Assembly: GCF_003319175.1 (NCBI RefSeq)
Contig: NZ_QOHK01000004.1
Coordinates: 62,001 to 126,000 of the forward strand
DNA: 64,000 bases
From: Blastococcus sp. TF02-8
Lineage (GTDB): Bacteria; Actinomycetota; Actinomycetes; Mycobacteriales; Geodermatophilaceae
Reading direction: 5' to 3'
Positions 44,162 to 52,543 of the stretch are shown one piece after another (within the stretch, counting starts at the first letter, position 1; every line of letters starts with the position of its first letter). The notes below the pieces were generated by a model. That model was not told where the DNA came from and ran no database searches. It saw only the letters and a program-made list of their open reading frames with translations. Position numbers and translations under genes: made by a program.

Positions 44162-44824
44162 ATGTTCTACGTCCTCGCCAGGTTCGTCGTCCGGCCGCTG
44201 TTCTGGCTGCTGTTCCGCCCGCACGTGACCGGTCGGGAGAACGTGCCGCTGCAGGGTCCGGTCATCTTCGCCAGCAACCACCTGTCGTTCATCGACAGCA
44301 TCGTCATCCCGACGGTGGCACCGCGCCGGGTCGCCTACCTGGCGAAGGCCGAGTACTTCACCGGGTCCGGGATCGCCGGCTGGTTCACCCGCACCCTGTT
44401 CACCGCGCTCGGGGCCCTGCCGGTCGAGCGGGAGACCCATCGTGCCGCGCAGGCCGCGTTGGACACGGCGCTCACCGTGCTCCAGCAGGACGGCGGGTTC
44501 GGCATCTACCCGGAGGGAACGCGGTCGCGTGACGGCCGGCTGGCCCGCGGGAAGACCGGTGTCGCCTGGCTGGCGCTCACCGCGGACTGCCCCGTCGTCC
44601 CGGTGGCGGTCGCCGGGACCGACCGGGTGCAGCCCATCGGTGCGCGCTGGCCGCGTCCGGTGCCCGTGTCGGTCACCTTCGGCACCCCGCTGACCTTCCC
44701 CGATCTCCGCGGGAAGGCGGGCAACGGCCGGGCGCGGCGTGCGGCGACCGACCGGATCATGCTGGCGATCGCCGAGCTCTCCGGCCAGGAGAAGGCCGGC
44801 TGGGACGCCCCCGAGGTGGCGTGA
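44162..44824 (+). CDS. plsC: 1-acyl-sn-glycerol-3-phosphate acyltransferase
   Basis: A 220-residue PlsC-type acyltransferase. NHLSFID supplies the HX4D motif, and the second block is FGIYPEGTRSRDGRL, followed by GVAWLALTADCPVVPVAVAG. It acylates lysophosphatidic acid at the membrane face. The ATG has a strong AGGAGGGAG upstream. Confidence 0.94.
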   Translation: MFYVLARFVVRPLFWLLFRPHVTGRENVPLQGPVIFASNHLSFIDSIVIPTVAPRRVAYLAKAEYFTGSGIAGWFTRTLFTALGALPVERETHRAAQAALDTALTVLQQDGGFGIYPEGTRSRDGRLARGKTGVAWLALTADCPVVPVAVAGTDRVQPIGARWPRPVPVSVTFGTPLTFPDLRGKAGNGRARRAATDRIMLAIAELSGQEKAGWDAPEVA

Positions 44825-44831
44825 GCGGGCG

Positions 44832-45221
44832 TCAGCCGTCGGTGAGCCGCGCCCGCACGTCGTCGGGCCAGGGCTGCGGGCGACCGTCGGCGACCGACAC
44901 GTAGGTGGTGCGCACGACGCAGCACACCCGCTCGTCCACGCGCACGGTGAAGCGGACCGTGACGCTGGTGCGGCCGACCTTCTCGGTCTCGGCGTCGACG
45001 GCGACGGTGTCGCCCCAGCGGGCGGACGACGACCACTCCAGTGCGCTGGCCTTGACCACCGGGTCCACCCCGCGGGCGACCAGCTCGTCCCACTCGAACC
45101 CCTGCGAGGCCCACCACCCGTTGGACGCCTCGTCGGCCCAGGTCAGGTAGTGGGCGTTGAAGACGACCCCCTGCTGGTCGCACTCGACGTAGCGGACGGG
45201 GGAGCTCCAGACCTCGGGCAC
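44832..45221 (-). CDS. Acyl-CoA thioesterase (4HBT, hotdog fold)
   Basis: A 129-residue hotdog protein: RYVECDQQGVVFNAHYLTW carries the Asp and His region of the YbgC/4-hydroxybenzoyl-CoA thioesterase family, and the later WSSSARWGDTVAV and VCCVVRTTYVSV strands complete the fold. It hydrolyses a short or medium acyl-CoA; the substrate is unknown. GTG at 45221 with TACCGT 8 bases upstream, divergent from the next gene. Confidence 0.9.
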   Translation of the reverse strand: MPEVWSSPVRYVECDQQGVVFNAHYLTWADEASNGWWASQGFEWDELVARGVDPVVKASALEWSSSARWGDTVAVDAETEKVGRTSVTVRFTVRVDERVCCVVRTTYVSVADGRPQPWPDDVRARLTDG

Positions 45222-45229
45222 GGGGCAGA

Positions 45230-45255
45230 ACGGTAGCCGGAGCGCCGTCTACGGT
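45230..45255. promoter_or_regulatory. Back-to-back leaderless promoters
   Basis: Minus-strand TACCGT (45230-45235) serves the thioesterase GTG at 45221. Plus-strand TACGGT (45250-45255) is 6 bases before the GTG at 45262. The two -10 elements are only 14 bases apart, so the polymerases probably exclude each other. Confidence 0.5.
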
Positions 45256-45261
45256 CTGGGC

Positions 45262-45885
45262 GTGGATCCCGATCTCCAGCCGATCGAGCAGGTCGCCCCG
45301 GATGCGCTGGACGCCTACCGGTCGCCGTCGCAGCGCGTGCTGGACAAGGAGATCGGCTTCCTCGACACCTACTGCCGCGACTTCATCGCGCTCTCCCCGT
45401 TCGCCACGCTCTCGACCGCGTCGGCCGACGGCTGGCCGGAGGTCTCCCCGCGCGGTGGGGCGCCGGGGTTCGTGCACGTGCTCGACGAGCACCGGCTGGC
45501 GCTGCCCGACCGGGTGGGCAACAACCGGATCGACAGCCTCCGCAACCTGGCGGAGAACCCACGGGCGGCCCTGATGTTCCTCGTCCCCGGGTTCGACGAG
45601 ACGCTGCGCGTGTACGGGACGGCGTCGGTCGTGGGCCCCGACGACCTGGGAGCGGACTTCACCGAGTTCGGGAAGAAGCCGCTCTCGGTGCTGGTGCTGC
45701 GGGTGACCAAGGCGTACTTCCAGTGCCCCAAGTCGGTCATGCGGTCCGGGCTGTGGGATCCCGAGCGCCGGGCGGACCGCTCGACCTACCCGTCGTTCGG
45801 CACGGTGCTGCGCGCGCACTGCGAGGACACCACGATCACCACCGACGACGCGGTGATGCGGGCGGCGCTGAGCGAGGAGCTCTAG
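45262..45885 (+). CDS. Pyridoxamine 5'-phosphate oxidase-family flavoprotein
   Basis: A 207-residue split-barrel protein of the MSMEG_1024 type: FIALSPFATLSTASADGWPEVSPRG forms the FMN-binding strands, then LALPDRVGNNRIDSLRNL and ALMFLVPG, which bind phosphate. It may reduce or oxidise a small molecule with FMN or F420. A GTG start follows TACGGT after 6 bases. Confidence 0.9.
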   Translation: MDPDLQPIEQVAPDALDAYRSPSQRVLDKEIGFLDTYCRDFIALSPFATLSTASADGWPEVSPRGGAPGFVHVLDEHRLALPDRVGNNRIDSLRNLAENPRAALMFLVPGFDETLRVYGTASVVGPDDLGADFTEFGKKPLSVLVLRVTKAYFQCPKSVMRSGLWDPERRADRSTYPSFGTVLRAHCEDTTITTDDAVMRAALSEEL

Positions 45886-45904
45886 TTCTGTCGGTGGGCG
45901 CCCC

Positions 45905-45910
45905 TAGCCT
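45905..45910 (+). promoter_or_regulatory. -10 hexamer TAGCCT, leaderless promoter
   Basis: TAGCCT lies 6 bases before the ATG at 45917. Confidence 0.5.
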
Positions 45911-45916
45911 GCGACC

Positions 45917-46342
45917 ATGCCCTTCGACGTGCAGATCGTGGTCGACAGCTCCTCCCCTCATGCGCTCGCCGACTGGTGGGCCGAGGCGCTCGGCTGGCAG
46001 GTCGAGCCGCAGGACGAGGCCTTCATCCGCCGCATGGTGGAGTCGGGCGCCGTGCCCGAGGCGGCCACCACGACGCATCGCGGCGCTCTGGTCTGGAGGA
46101 CCGGCGCAGCGCTGACCTCACCCGAGCCCGGCCGGCCGCGGGTGCTGTTCCAGCTGGTGCCGGAGGCCAAGACCGTCAAGAACCGGCTGCACCTCGACGT
46201 GCGGGTCGGGGCCGACCGGCAGGAGGCCGAGGTCGCACGGCTGGTCGGTCTCGGCGCGCGTGAGCTGTGGCGAGGTGCGCAGGGCCCCTCCACGTGGGTG
46301 ACGCTCGCGGACCCGGAGGGCAACGAGTTCTGCGTGGCCTGA
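45917..46342 (+). CDS. VOC-superfamily (glyoxalase-like) protein
   Basis: A 141-residue protein with the paired beta-alpha-beta-beta-beta pattern: FDVQIVVDSSSPHALADWWAEALGW in the first half, and RLHLDVRVGADR and TWVTLADPEGNEFCV at the end. The closing Glu/His positions suggest a metal site. Substrate unknown; related proteins include fosfomycin- or bleomycin-resistance-like and lyase members. Confidence 0.88.
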   Translation: MPFDVQIVVDSSSPHALADWWAEALGWQVEPQDEAFIRRMVESGAVPEAATTTHRGALVWRTGAALTSPEPGRPRVLFQLVPEAKTVKNRLHLDVRVGADRQEAEVARLVGLGARELWRGAQGPSTWVTLADPEGNEFCVA

Positions 46343-46352
46343 GGCGGGCCCC

Positions 46353-46550
46353 TCAGCTGGCGCGGAGGTCCCGGGCGAGCTTGCGGTCGGCCACGGTGCG
46401 CGCGGCCATCTGGCGGACGCGTTCCCGCCGGGGTCTGCGGTCGGTGCCGAGATAGCGCGCGTCCTCGACGAGCTGGAACGCGGCGAGCACGCTCGCCTTG
46501 ATCTCACGCGCCCGCGGGACAGCGGGGCGTACCGGCTCGGCCGACGTCAT
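46353..46550 (-). CDS. Small basic protein, unknown function
   Basis: A 65-residue frame with Arg-rich C-terminal helix (RRPRRERVRQMAARTVADRK). No family is recognised. The ATG at 46550 is preceded by GGGGG about 5 bases away. It lies between convergent gene ends on one side and a 194-base intergenic region with palindromes on the other. It might be a regulator or nucleoid-associated peptide; no motif proves it. Confidence 0.5.
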   Translation of the reverse strand: MTSAEPVRPAVPRAREIKASVLAAFQLVEDARYLGTDRRPRRERVRQMAARTVADRKLARDLRAS

Positions 46551-46635
46551 GGAGACCCCCTTCTCCGGGGAGAGCCGCCACGCGCCCCCGTGCGGACATG
46601 GTGCCCCCCTTTCGGCAACGCCAACCCTGAGTGTG

Positions 46636-46665
46636 ACCAATTGGTGTCGATGGGTCACGTGTGAC
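46636..46665. promoter_or_regulatory. Operator-like palindromes upstream of the PemK-like gene
   Basis: ACCAATTGGT (46636-46645) is a perfect palindrome in a relatively AT-rich patch. GTCAC-GT-GTGAC (46654-46665) is a second inverted repeat nine bases later. They sit midway between the divergent 65-residue gene and the toxin-like gene. Confidence 0.45.
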
Positions 46666-46731
46666 GAGCAGTGACTGTTGCGTGACCTGAGGCAGCAGTC
46701 CGCGACCCGCGCCGGCTCCGACCGCACTCCG

Positions 46732-46737
46732 TACCGT
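46732..46737 (+). promoter_or_regulatory. -10 hexamer TACCGT, leaderless promoter
   Basis: TACCGT is 7 bases before the ATG at 46745, with no ribosome-binding site. Confidence 0.5.
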
Positions 46738-46744
46738 CCTGCGC

Positions 46745-47224
46745 ATGGCGAACCAGACGCGGCTCGGTCGGACCGCGGCGCGCGCGCTCGGCCGGCTGCT
46801 CGGGCTGCGCCGAGCAGCCGCCCCGGCACCCGGGTCGACAGGACCCGACCTCGACTACCGACCCCGCGACGACGGTCGCCCCGATCCCGGTGAGGTCGTC
46901 TGGGCCTGGGTCCCCTACGACGAGGGTGACGGCAGGGGGAAGGACCGCCCGGTCCTGGTCATCGGCCGGCGCGGGAACCAGCTGCTGGGGCTGATCCTGA
47001 CCAGCAAGGACCACGACCGGGACGCCGCCGACGAGGCGCGACACGGCCGCACGTGGACCGACATCGGCAGCGGGGTCTGGGACTCCCGCGGGCGTCCGAG
47101 CGAGGTACGGCTGGACCGGTTGCTCGTGCTCGATCCCGCGACCGTGCGCCGGGAAGGAGCGGCGCTGGACCGCGCCCGTTTCGATCGCGTCGTCGCCGAG
47201 GCCCGGCGCATCCAGGGCTGGTGA
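46745..47224 (+). CDS. Solitary PemK/MazF-like toxin-family protein
   Basis: A 159-residue protein. After a basic N-terminal ~45 residues, the core has GEVVWAWVPYDEGDGRGKDRPVLVIGRRG, the first strands and loop of the PemK/MazF fold, then LLGLILTSKDHD and EVRLDRLLVLDPATVRREG. MazF-family proteins cut mRNA; here no antitoxin gene is next to it, so it may be a detoxified or house-keeping homologue. It begins 7 bases after TACCGT. Confidence 0.85.
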   Translation: MANQTRLGRTAARALGRLLGLRRAAAPAPGSTGPDLDYRPRDDGRPDPGEVVWAWVPYDEGDGRGKDRPVLVIGRRGNQLLGLILTSKDHDRDAADEARHGRTWTDIGSGVWDSRGRPSEVRLDRLLVLDPATVRREGAALDRARFDRVVAEARRIQGW

Positions 47225-47234
47225 CGGCGCGCGG

Positions 47235-47543
47235 TCAGTCGGCGACCGACTCGTCCCGCGCGGGCCGCCGCACCGGCGGCCGCAGGTTGTAGACACCGAC
47301 ACCGTCGCTGAGCGGCTCCAGGTCGTAGCGGTGGACCACCTTGGGGCCACCGTGCAGGTGCACGTGCGTCACCGTCGGGAGCGGATCACCGTGCCGCGCC
47401 TCCCGGATCTGCACCCTCCCGTCGAGGGGCCCGCCGATGAAGAGCAGCACCGAGTCCTCGGTGTCGCCCTCCGTGTCGTGCTCTGCGGCGGCCGCGTTCT
47501 CCTCGGACAGCTCCGGTCTCCTCCCGCTCGTGCGCCGACCCAC
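47235..47543 (-). CDS. Small protein, unknown function
   Basis: A 102-residue frame. The first ~30 residues are acidic and probably disordered; the rest has a compact pattern VLLFIGGPLDGRVQIRE, then VTHVHLHGGPKVVHRYDLEPL. Similar GGPLDG proteins occur in actinobacteria and their phages without known role. The start is uncertain: GTG at 47543 has poor signals, and GGAGGAG lies just upstream of an in-frame CTG at codon 12. Confidence 0.65.
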   Translation of the reverse strand: MGRRTSGRRPELSEENAAAAEHDTEGDTEDSVLLFIGGPLDGRVQIREARHGDPLPTVTHVHLHGGPKVVHRYDLEPLSDGVGVYNLRPPVRRPARDESVAD

Positions 47544-47606
47544 GAGAGTAGGCCGGGAGCGGCCGGTCGTCAGGTGGCTCGGCACCCGGGCGAGGGGGCT
47601 GCGCTG

Positions 47607-48149
47607 GTGCTCGGGGGCGCCGCAGGGCACGGTGAGCCGGTGTTCGTCGTCGTCTCGGGGCTGCCCGGCACCGGGAAGACGGCGGTGGCCCACGAGCTCG
47701 CCGTCCGGTGCGGCTGGGTGCAGGTGTCCATCGACCAGATCGAGGACGCGCTGCTCGGGGCCGGGCTCCCGCGTTCCCGCACGACGGGGATCGCGGCGTA
47801 CGAGGCAGCGCGAGCGGTGGCCGAGCAGAACCTGGCGCTCGGGCGCTCCGTCGTCGTCGACGCGGTGAACGACAGCGAGCCTGCCCGCGCCACGTGGCGG
47901 ATGGTGGCCCGGCGGGGCATCACGCCCGTCTTCGTCCTCCTCGAGCTGGGCGACGAGGCCGAGCACCGCCGGCGGCTGGCGGCGCGGCAGCGGGGGCTGG
48001 CGCACGTTGCCGAACCCACCTGGGACCAGGTGACCGCACGGGCAGCGGCCTATGAACCGTGGCCCGAGGGCGACTACCTGCGCGTGGACGCCGCACGGCC
48101 GGTGACCGAGATCGGAACGGAGCTGCTCCGGCTGCTCGGCCTTCCGTGA
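47607..48149 (+). CDS. AAA-type nucleotide-binding kinase-like protein
   Basis: A 180-residue P-loop protein: Walker A SGLPGTGKTA near residues 18-27, VQVSIDQIEDALL, SVVVDAVNDSEPARATW as the Walker B-like strand, and an Arg-rich lid RRRLAARQRG. This is the pattern of small metabolite kinases (AAA_33/zeta-toxin relatives). Substrate unknown. The GTG at 47607 has GAGGGGG 8 bases upstream; the later GTG at 47640 has a weaker site. Confidence 0.82.
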   Translation: MLGGAAGHGEPVFVVVSGLPGTGKTAVAHELAVRCGWVQVSIDQIEDALLGAGLPRSRTTGIAAYEAARAVAEQNLALGRSVVVDAVNDSEPARATWRMVARRGITPVFVLLELGDEAEHRRRLAARQRGLAHVAEPTWDQVTARAAAYEPWPEGDYLRVDAARPVTEIGTELLRLLGLP

Positions 48150-48152
48150 CCG

Positions 48153-49217
48153 TCACGCGTCCGGTCGCGGCCTCCGCAGCCACCGGGCCACGAGCGGCGC
48201 GCTGAACAGCATCACGAACAGCCGCAGCACCTGGACCGCCAGCACGAACGTCGTGTCGGCTCCGGCGTCGCGAGCGGTGGCGAGCACCGCGTAGAGCCCG
48301 CCGGGCGTCGTCGCCAGGTAGCCGTCGAGAGCGCTGGCGCCGGTGATCCCGGCCAGCACGGCACCGAGCCCGGCGCAGGCGAGGACGAGCGCACCCATGA
48401 CGGCGAGCGCCAGCGGGAGCGCCCGGCCGATCGTGGCGAGGCTGGCGCGCGTGAAGCTCACGCCGACCTGCAGACCGATCACGAGGAAGGCCGCGCTCTC
48501 CACGAGCCCGGGCACCTCGGCGCCGTGCGAGAGCCCGGTGAGGTCGGCGACGGCGCCGGCGACCAGGGGGCCCAGGAGGGCCGCGACCGGCACGTGCAAC
48601 AGCCGCCCGACGACCAGGCCCACCGCCGAGCAGCCGACCGTGAAGGCCAGGCCCGCCGGCCAGCCCGGCCCGTCGGCGTCGGCGAGCACCCCGGATCCGG
48701 CCTCGGCGCCGTACACCGCGGTCGCCGCCACCGGCATGAGCAGCACGATGAGCAGGACGCGCAGGTACTGGAGGACCGCGACCATGCGCTCGTCGGCGCC
48801 GAGGTCGCGGGCCATCACCACGATGCCGCTGGCTCCGCCGGCGATCATGGCGAACGCCCCCGTGACCGGGCTGATGCCGCGCTGCAGCCGGAACGCCGCC
48901 CCCGCGAGGAGGCTGAGCGCCAGCGTGCCCACCGTCGTCAGCAGGACGGGCAGCCAGTTCGACGCCACCGCGCGCAGCGTCTCGGGATCGACCAGCACAC
49001 CCATGGAGACCCCGATGACCGCCTGACCCGCGGTCCCCGCGGCCTCCGGGACCCGCGCGACCGTGCGGCCCGCCAGGGCCCGGACCAGCCCGGCGATCAG
49101 CCCGCCGAACAGCGCCGGCGAGGGCAGTCCGGCCAGGGCGACGGCGACGCTCACCGCGATCCCCCCGGCGACGACGAGCGCGACGTCGAGCAACCGCGCA
49201 CCCGGCGTGCCGCCCAC
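48153..49217 (-). CDS. AbrB-family integral membrane protein
   Basis: A 354-residue protein with about ten TM segments in two related halves, as in the AbrB duplication family (once called ammonia monooxygenase). Characteristic parts are GAFAMIAGGASGIVVMARD and, in the second half, ATTPGGLYAVLATARDAGAD. Despite the name it has no DNA-binding domain; transport is the likely role. The GTG at 49217 follows GGGGGA. Its end is 3 bases from the converging kinase gene. Confidence 0.85.
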   Translation of the reverse strand: MGGTPGARLLDVALVVAGGIAVSVAVALAGLPSPALFGGLIAGLVRALAGRTVARVPEAAGTAGQAVIGVSMGVLVDPETLRAVASNWLPVLLTTVGTLALSLLAGAAFRLQRGISPVTGAFAMIAGGASGIVVMARDLGADERMVAVLQYLRVLLIVLLMPVAATAVYGAEAGSGVLADADGPGWPAGLAFTVGCSAVGLVVGRLLHVPVAALLGPLVAGAVADLTGLSHGAEVPGLVESAAFLVIGLQVGVSFTRASLATIGRALPLALAVMGALVLACAGLGAVLAGITGASALDGYLATTPGGLYAVLATARDAGADTTFVLAVQVLRLFVMLFSAPLVARWLRRPRPDA

Positions 49218-49334
49218 CCCGTCCCCCGATCGCCGCTCCGGTCGCCGGCGAACACTCTGCCGGTGTGCCCAGGGCCACGTGCGGGAGGGCAGCCGCGAAA
49301 CACCCTCGTCACGCCCGGCTGCGAGAGTGGCGCG

Positions 49335-50390
49335 GTGACCGACCTGCACCACCACGGCGACGCCGAGCTGGCGCCGGGCCTCGTTGACCTCGCGGTCAAC
49401 GTGCGGTCCGGGACGCCGCCGGCCTGGCTGCGTGCCGTCCTGCACGAGGCGGTGGACGCGGTCGCCGGCTATCCCGACCAGCGGACCGCCCGCGCCGCGG
49501 TGGCGGCCGCGCACGGCCGGGCCCCGGACGAGGTGCTGCTCACCGCAGGTGCGGCCGAGGCGTTCGTGCTGGTGGCACGGGCCCTGCACCCCCGGCACGC
49601 CGTCGTCGTGCACCCCTCCTTCACCGAACCGGAGGCGGCGCTGCGGGCCGCCGGGCACCCCGTCTCCCGGCTGCTGCTCGACGCCGCGGACGGCTACCGC
49701 TTCGACCCGTCCGCCGTCCCCGACGAGGCCGACCTCGTCGTGATCGGCAACCCGACCAACCCCACCTCGGTGCTGCATCCCGCCGACGCGCTCGCCGCGC
49801 TGACCCGACCCGGTCGCGTGGTGCTCGTCGACGAGGCCTTCGCCGACACCGTGCCCGACGAGCCCGAGTCGCTCAGCGGGCGCAGCGACCTGCCCGGGCT
49901 GCTGGTGGTGCGCAGCCTGACCAAGACGTGGGGGCTGGCGGGGCTCCGCGTCGGCTACGCGCTGGGCCCTCCCGACCTGGTCGCGGCCCTGGCCGCCCAG
50001 CAACCGCACTGGCCGGTCTCCACCCCCGCACTCGCCGCTCTGAGCGCCTGCACGACCTCCGCCGCCCGCGCCGAGGCCGAGGCCGCGGCCCGTGACCTGG
50101 TCGGTCACCGCGAGGCGCTGCTCGACGCGCTCCCCGCCGGCGTGGAGGTCGTGGGTGAGCCGCGCTCGTCCTTCGTCCTCGTCCGCGTGCCCGGGGGCGA
50201 ACGGGCGCGGCTCGCGCTGCGCGAGCGCGGCTGGGCGGTCCGCCGCGGCGACTCGTTCCCCGGCCTCTCCCCCGACCACCTGCGTCTCGTCGTCCGGGAC
50301 CCCGGCACCTCGCGCGCGTTCGCCGCGGACCTGGCTGAGATCCTGGCCCTGCCGGCGAGCCCGGCCTCGACCAGCGAGGAGGGCCGATGA
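49335..50390 (+). CDS. CobC-like PLP-dependent aminotransferase (Rv2231c type)
   Basis: A 351-residue fold-type I PLP enzyme. AGYPDQRTARAAVAAAHG, LLTAGAAEAFVLVARAL, IGNPTNPTSVL, VLVDEAFADTV and the lysine segment RSLTKTWGLAGLRVGY are present. It resembles L-threonine-phosphate decarboxylase/histidinol-phosphate aminotransferase; the actinobacterial Rv2231c family is called CobC. It overlaps the next gene as ATGA, linking it with tetrapyrrole synthesis. A GAGAGT hexamer is 6 bases before the GTG. Confidence 0.88.
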   Translation: MTDLHHHGDAELAPGLVDLAVNVRSGTPPAWLRAVLHEAVDAVAGYPDQRTARAAVAAAHGRAPDEVLLTAGAAEAFVLVARALHPRHAVVVHPSFTEPEAALRAAGHPVSRLLLDAADGYRFDPSAVPDEADLVVIGNPTNPTSVLHPADALAALTRPGRVVLVDEAFADTVPDEPESLSGRSDLPGLLVVRSLTKTWGLAGLRVGYALGPPDLVAALAAQQPHWPVSTPALAALSACTTSAARAEAEAAARDLVGHREALLDALPAGVEVVGEPRSSFVLVRVPGGERARLALRERGWAVRRGDSFPGLSPDHLRLVVRDPGTSRAFAADLAEILALPASPASTSEEGR

Positions 50391-51619
50391 CCCCCACCCC
50401 GGTGTCGCCGGAGTCCGGCGCCGTCTACCCGGTCGGCCTCCGCCTGCGCGACCGGCTCGTCGTGGTGGTCGGCGGCGGGAAGGTGGCCCACCGGCGCGTC
50501 GCCGGCCTGCTGGAGGCGCGGGCGCGGGTCACCGTCGTCAGCCCCGAGGTGACCCCCGCGCTGGAGGCGCTGGTCGGTCCCGGCAGCCTGACCTGGCTGC
50601 CGCGCGGCTACGCGCCGGGCGACCTCGACGGCGCCTGGTACGCCGTCGCCGCCACCGACGACCCGGCCGTGAACACCGCCGTCGCCGAGGAGGCCGAGCG
50701 CAACCGCATCTTCTGCGCGCGCGCCGACGACCGTGCCGCCTCGAGCGTCTGGACCCCGGCGATCGGAAGGCAGGGCGACCTGGTCATCGGCGTCCACGGC
50801 GGTGGGGACCCGCAGCGGGCGATCGGCGTGCGCGACGCCGTCGTCGCCGGGCTGACCGACGGCAGCATCCGCGACCGCGCCGCCCGGCCCACGGCCGGCG
50901 GCGGCGTCGTCCTGGTGGGCGGCGGGCCGGGTGACCCCGGCCTGATCACCGTCCGCGGACGGCAGGCCCTCGCCCACGCCCAGGTCGTCGTCGCCGACCA
51001 CCTCGCCCCCCAGGCGCTGCTGGCCTCCCTACCGCCCGAGGTGGAGGTCATCGACGCCTCGAAGCTCCCCCGCGGCCGCTCCATGGCCCAGGAGCAGATC
51101 AACGACCTGCTGGTCACCCACGCCCGGGCCGGACGGCGGGTCGTGCGGCTGAAGGGCGGCGACCCGTTCGTGTTCGGGCGCGGCATGGAGGAGGTCGAGG
51201 CCTGCGCCGCCGCCGGCATCCCGGTCGAGGTCGTCCCGGGCATCACCAGCGCGATCGCCGTGCCCGCCCTGGCCGGGATCCCGGTCACCCACCGCGGGCT
51301 CACCCACGAGTTCGTCGTCGTCTCCGGGCACCTGCCGCCGGGCCACCCGCAGTCGCTGGTCGACTGGCCGGCGCTGGGCCGGCTGCGCGGCACGATCGTC
51401 GTGCTGATGGGGGTCGACACCGCACCCGCGATCGCGTCCGCGCTCGTGGCGAACGGCCGGGCCCCCGGGACGCCGGTCGCGATCGTCAGCGACGGCTCGA
51501 CGGCCACGCAGCGCAGCGTGCGCACCACCCTCGCCGAGCTGCCGCGTGCCCTGGATGAGAGCGGGATCCGTCCGCCCGCCGTCTGGGTCGTCGGCGAGGT
51601 CGTCGGGCTCTCGGGATGA
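50387..51619 (+). CDS. cysG: Siroheme synthase (precorrin-2 dehydrogenase/uroporphyrinogen-III methyltransferase)
   Basis: A 410-residue bifunctional enzyme. Residues about 15-160 are the NAD-dependent dehydrogenase/ferrochelatase half with VVVVGGGKVAHRRV and AVAATDDPAVN. Residues about 165-405 are the SAM methyltransferase half: VLVGGGPGDPGLIT, VVADHLA, LKGGDPFVFGRG, and GITSAIAVPALAGIPVTHRG. It turns uroporphyrinogen III into siroheme for sulfite or nitrite reductases; no such reductase is in the window. The ATG overlaps the CobC-like stop. Confidence 0.95.
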   Translation: MTPTPVSPESGAVYPVGLRLRDRLVVVVGGGKVAHRRVAGLLEARARVTVVSPEVTPALEALVGPGSLTWLPRGYAPGDLDGAWYAVAATDDPAVNTAVAEEAERNRIFCARADDRAASSVWTPAIGRQGDLVIGVHGGGDPQRAIGVRDAVVAGLTDGSIRDRAARPTAGGGVVLVGGGPGDPGLITVRGRQALAHAQVVVADHLAPQALLASLPPEVEVIDASKLPRGRSMAQEQINDLLVTHARAGRRVVRLKGGDPFVFGRGMEEVEACAAAGIPVEVVPGITSAIAVPALAGIPVTHRGLTHEFVVVSGHLPPGHPQSLVDWPALGRLRGTIVVLMGVDTAPAIASALVANGRAPGTPVAIVSDGSTATQRSVRTTLAELPRALDESGIRPPAVWVVGEVVGLSG

Positions 51620-51632
51620 GCGGCTCCGCCGC

Positions 51633-52484
51633 TCAGATGTTGGCCCCGTCGGGCGGTGGGCCCTCCGGCAGCGGTGCGGCGAAGCCGCTGCCCGACGGCG
51701 GCGGGGCGTCCATGCCGACCGTGTACGCCGTCATCGACAGCGAGCCGTACGCGTAGCCGTCGACGAGGACGTCCACCGGCGCGTCGGTCGCGCCCGCCAT
51801 CCCGGCGACGTAGAGCAGCGGCAGGAAGTGGTCGGGCGTCGGCACGGCGAGGTCGAAGTCGCGGTGCCCGTCGAGCCGGCCGGCGTCGCCGGGGTCGGTG
51901 AGCATGCACTCCTTGGCGGCCTCGTCGAACCGCTGCGCCCAGTCGAACCCGGCGTCCGGCAGCGCCCGGGACACCCCGCCGAGGTTGTGCACCACGTTGC
52001 CGCTGCCGATCACCAGCACGCCGTCCTCCCGCAGCGGAGCCAGCGACGCCCCGAGCTGCAGGTGGTAGTCGAAGGACTTGAGCGCGTTGATCGACAGCTG
52101 CACCACGGGGATGTCGGCGTCGGGGAAGGCGTGCCGCAGCACCGACCAGGCGCCGTGGTCGATGCCCCAGCTGTCGAGGTCCCGTCCCACCCAGGTGGGA
52201 TGCACGATGTCGGCGACCTCGTCGCACAGCTCCGGCAGCCCCGGCGGCTCGTAGCGCACGTCGAAGAGCGCCCGGGGGAAGCCGTAGAAGTCGTGGATCG
52301 TGCGCGGTCGCGGCATGGCGGTCACCGCGGTGGCCTGCACGTACCAGTGCGCGGAGACCACCAGGATCGCCCGCGGGCGGGGCACCGCCCGGCCGAACGC
52401 GCGCCAGGCCTCGGTGTAGCGGTTGCTCTCGAGCGCGTTCATCGGGTTGCCGTGACCGAAGAACGCCGCGGGCATCACCGGCAT
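51633..52484 (-). CDS. Class III extradiol dioxygenase (4,5-DOPA dioxygenase-like)
   Basis: A 283-residue YgiD/LigB-family protein. Metal ligands are seen in FFGHGNP and VSAHWYV; GIDHGAWSVLRHAFP supplies the active-site His, and VIGSGNVVHNL is the conserved closing strand. It cleaves an aromatic diol; DOPA is a model substrate, the true one is not known. ATG at 52484 has GGGGAGG upstream. Confidence 0.92.
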   Translation of the reverse strand: MPVMPAAFFGHGNPMNALESNRYTEAWRAFGRAVPRPRAILVVSAHWYVQATAVTAMPRPRTIHDFYGFPRALFDVRYEPPGLPELCDEVADIVHPTWVGRDLDSWGIDHGAWSVLRHAFPDADIPVVQLSINALKSFDYHLQLGASLAPLREDGVLVIGSGNVVHNLGGVSRALPDAGFDWAQRFDEAAKECMLTDPGDAGRLDGHRDFDLAVPTPDHFLPLLYVAGMAGATDAPVDVLVDGYAYGSLSMTAYTVGMDAPPPSGSGFAAPLPEGPPPDGANI

Positions 52485-52543
52485 GGCTGACCTCCCCCTC
52501 GTCGGCACCGATCATCTCCCGCTCGCCCGAGGGCGGCGAGGTC

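Noticed and set aside
46631-46650. Complete CRP site upstream of the PemK-like gene
   Set aside because: AGTGTGA is followed by CCAATT and then GGTGTCG, which does not match the second half-site.
47331-47606. N-terminal extension of the AAA kinase-like gene
   Set aside because: It overlaps the divergent 102-residue gene and reads as low-complexity sequence; a good GAGGGGG site lies just before 47607.
48153-49217. AbrB transcription regulator
   Set aside because: The protein is entirely membrane-spanning; the name comes from the family label and no DNA-binding part is present.
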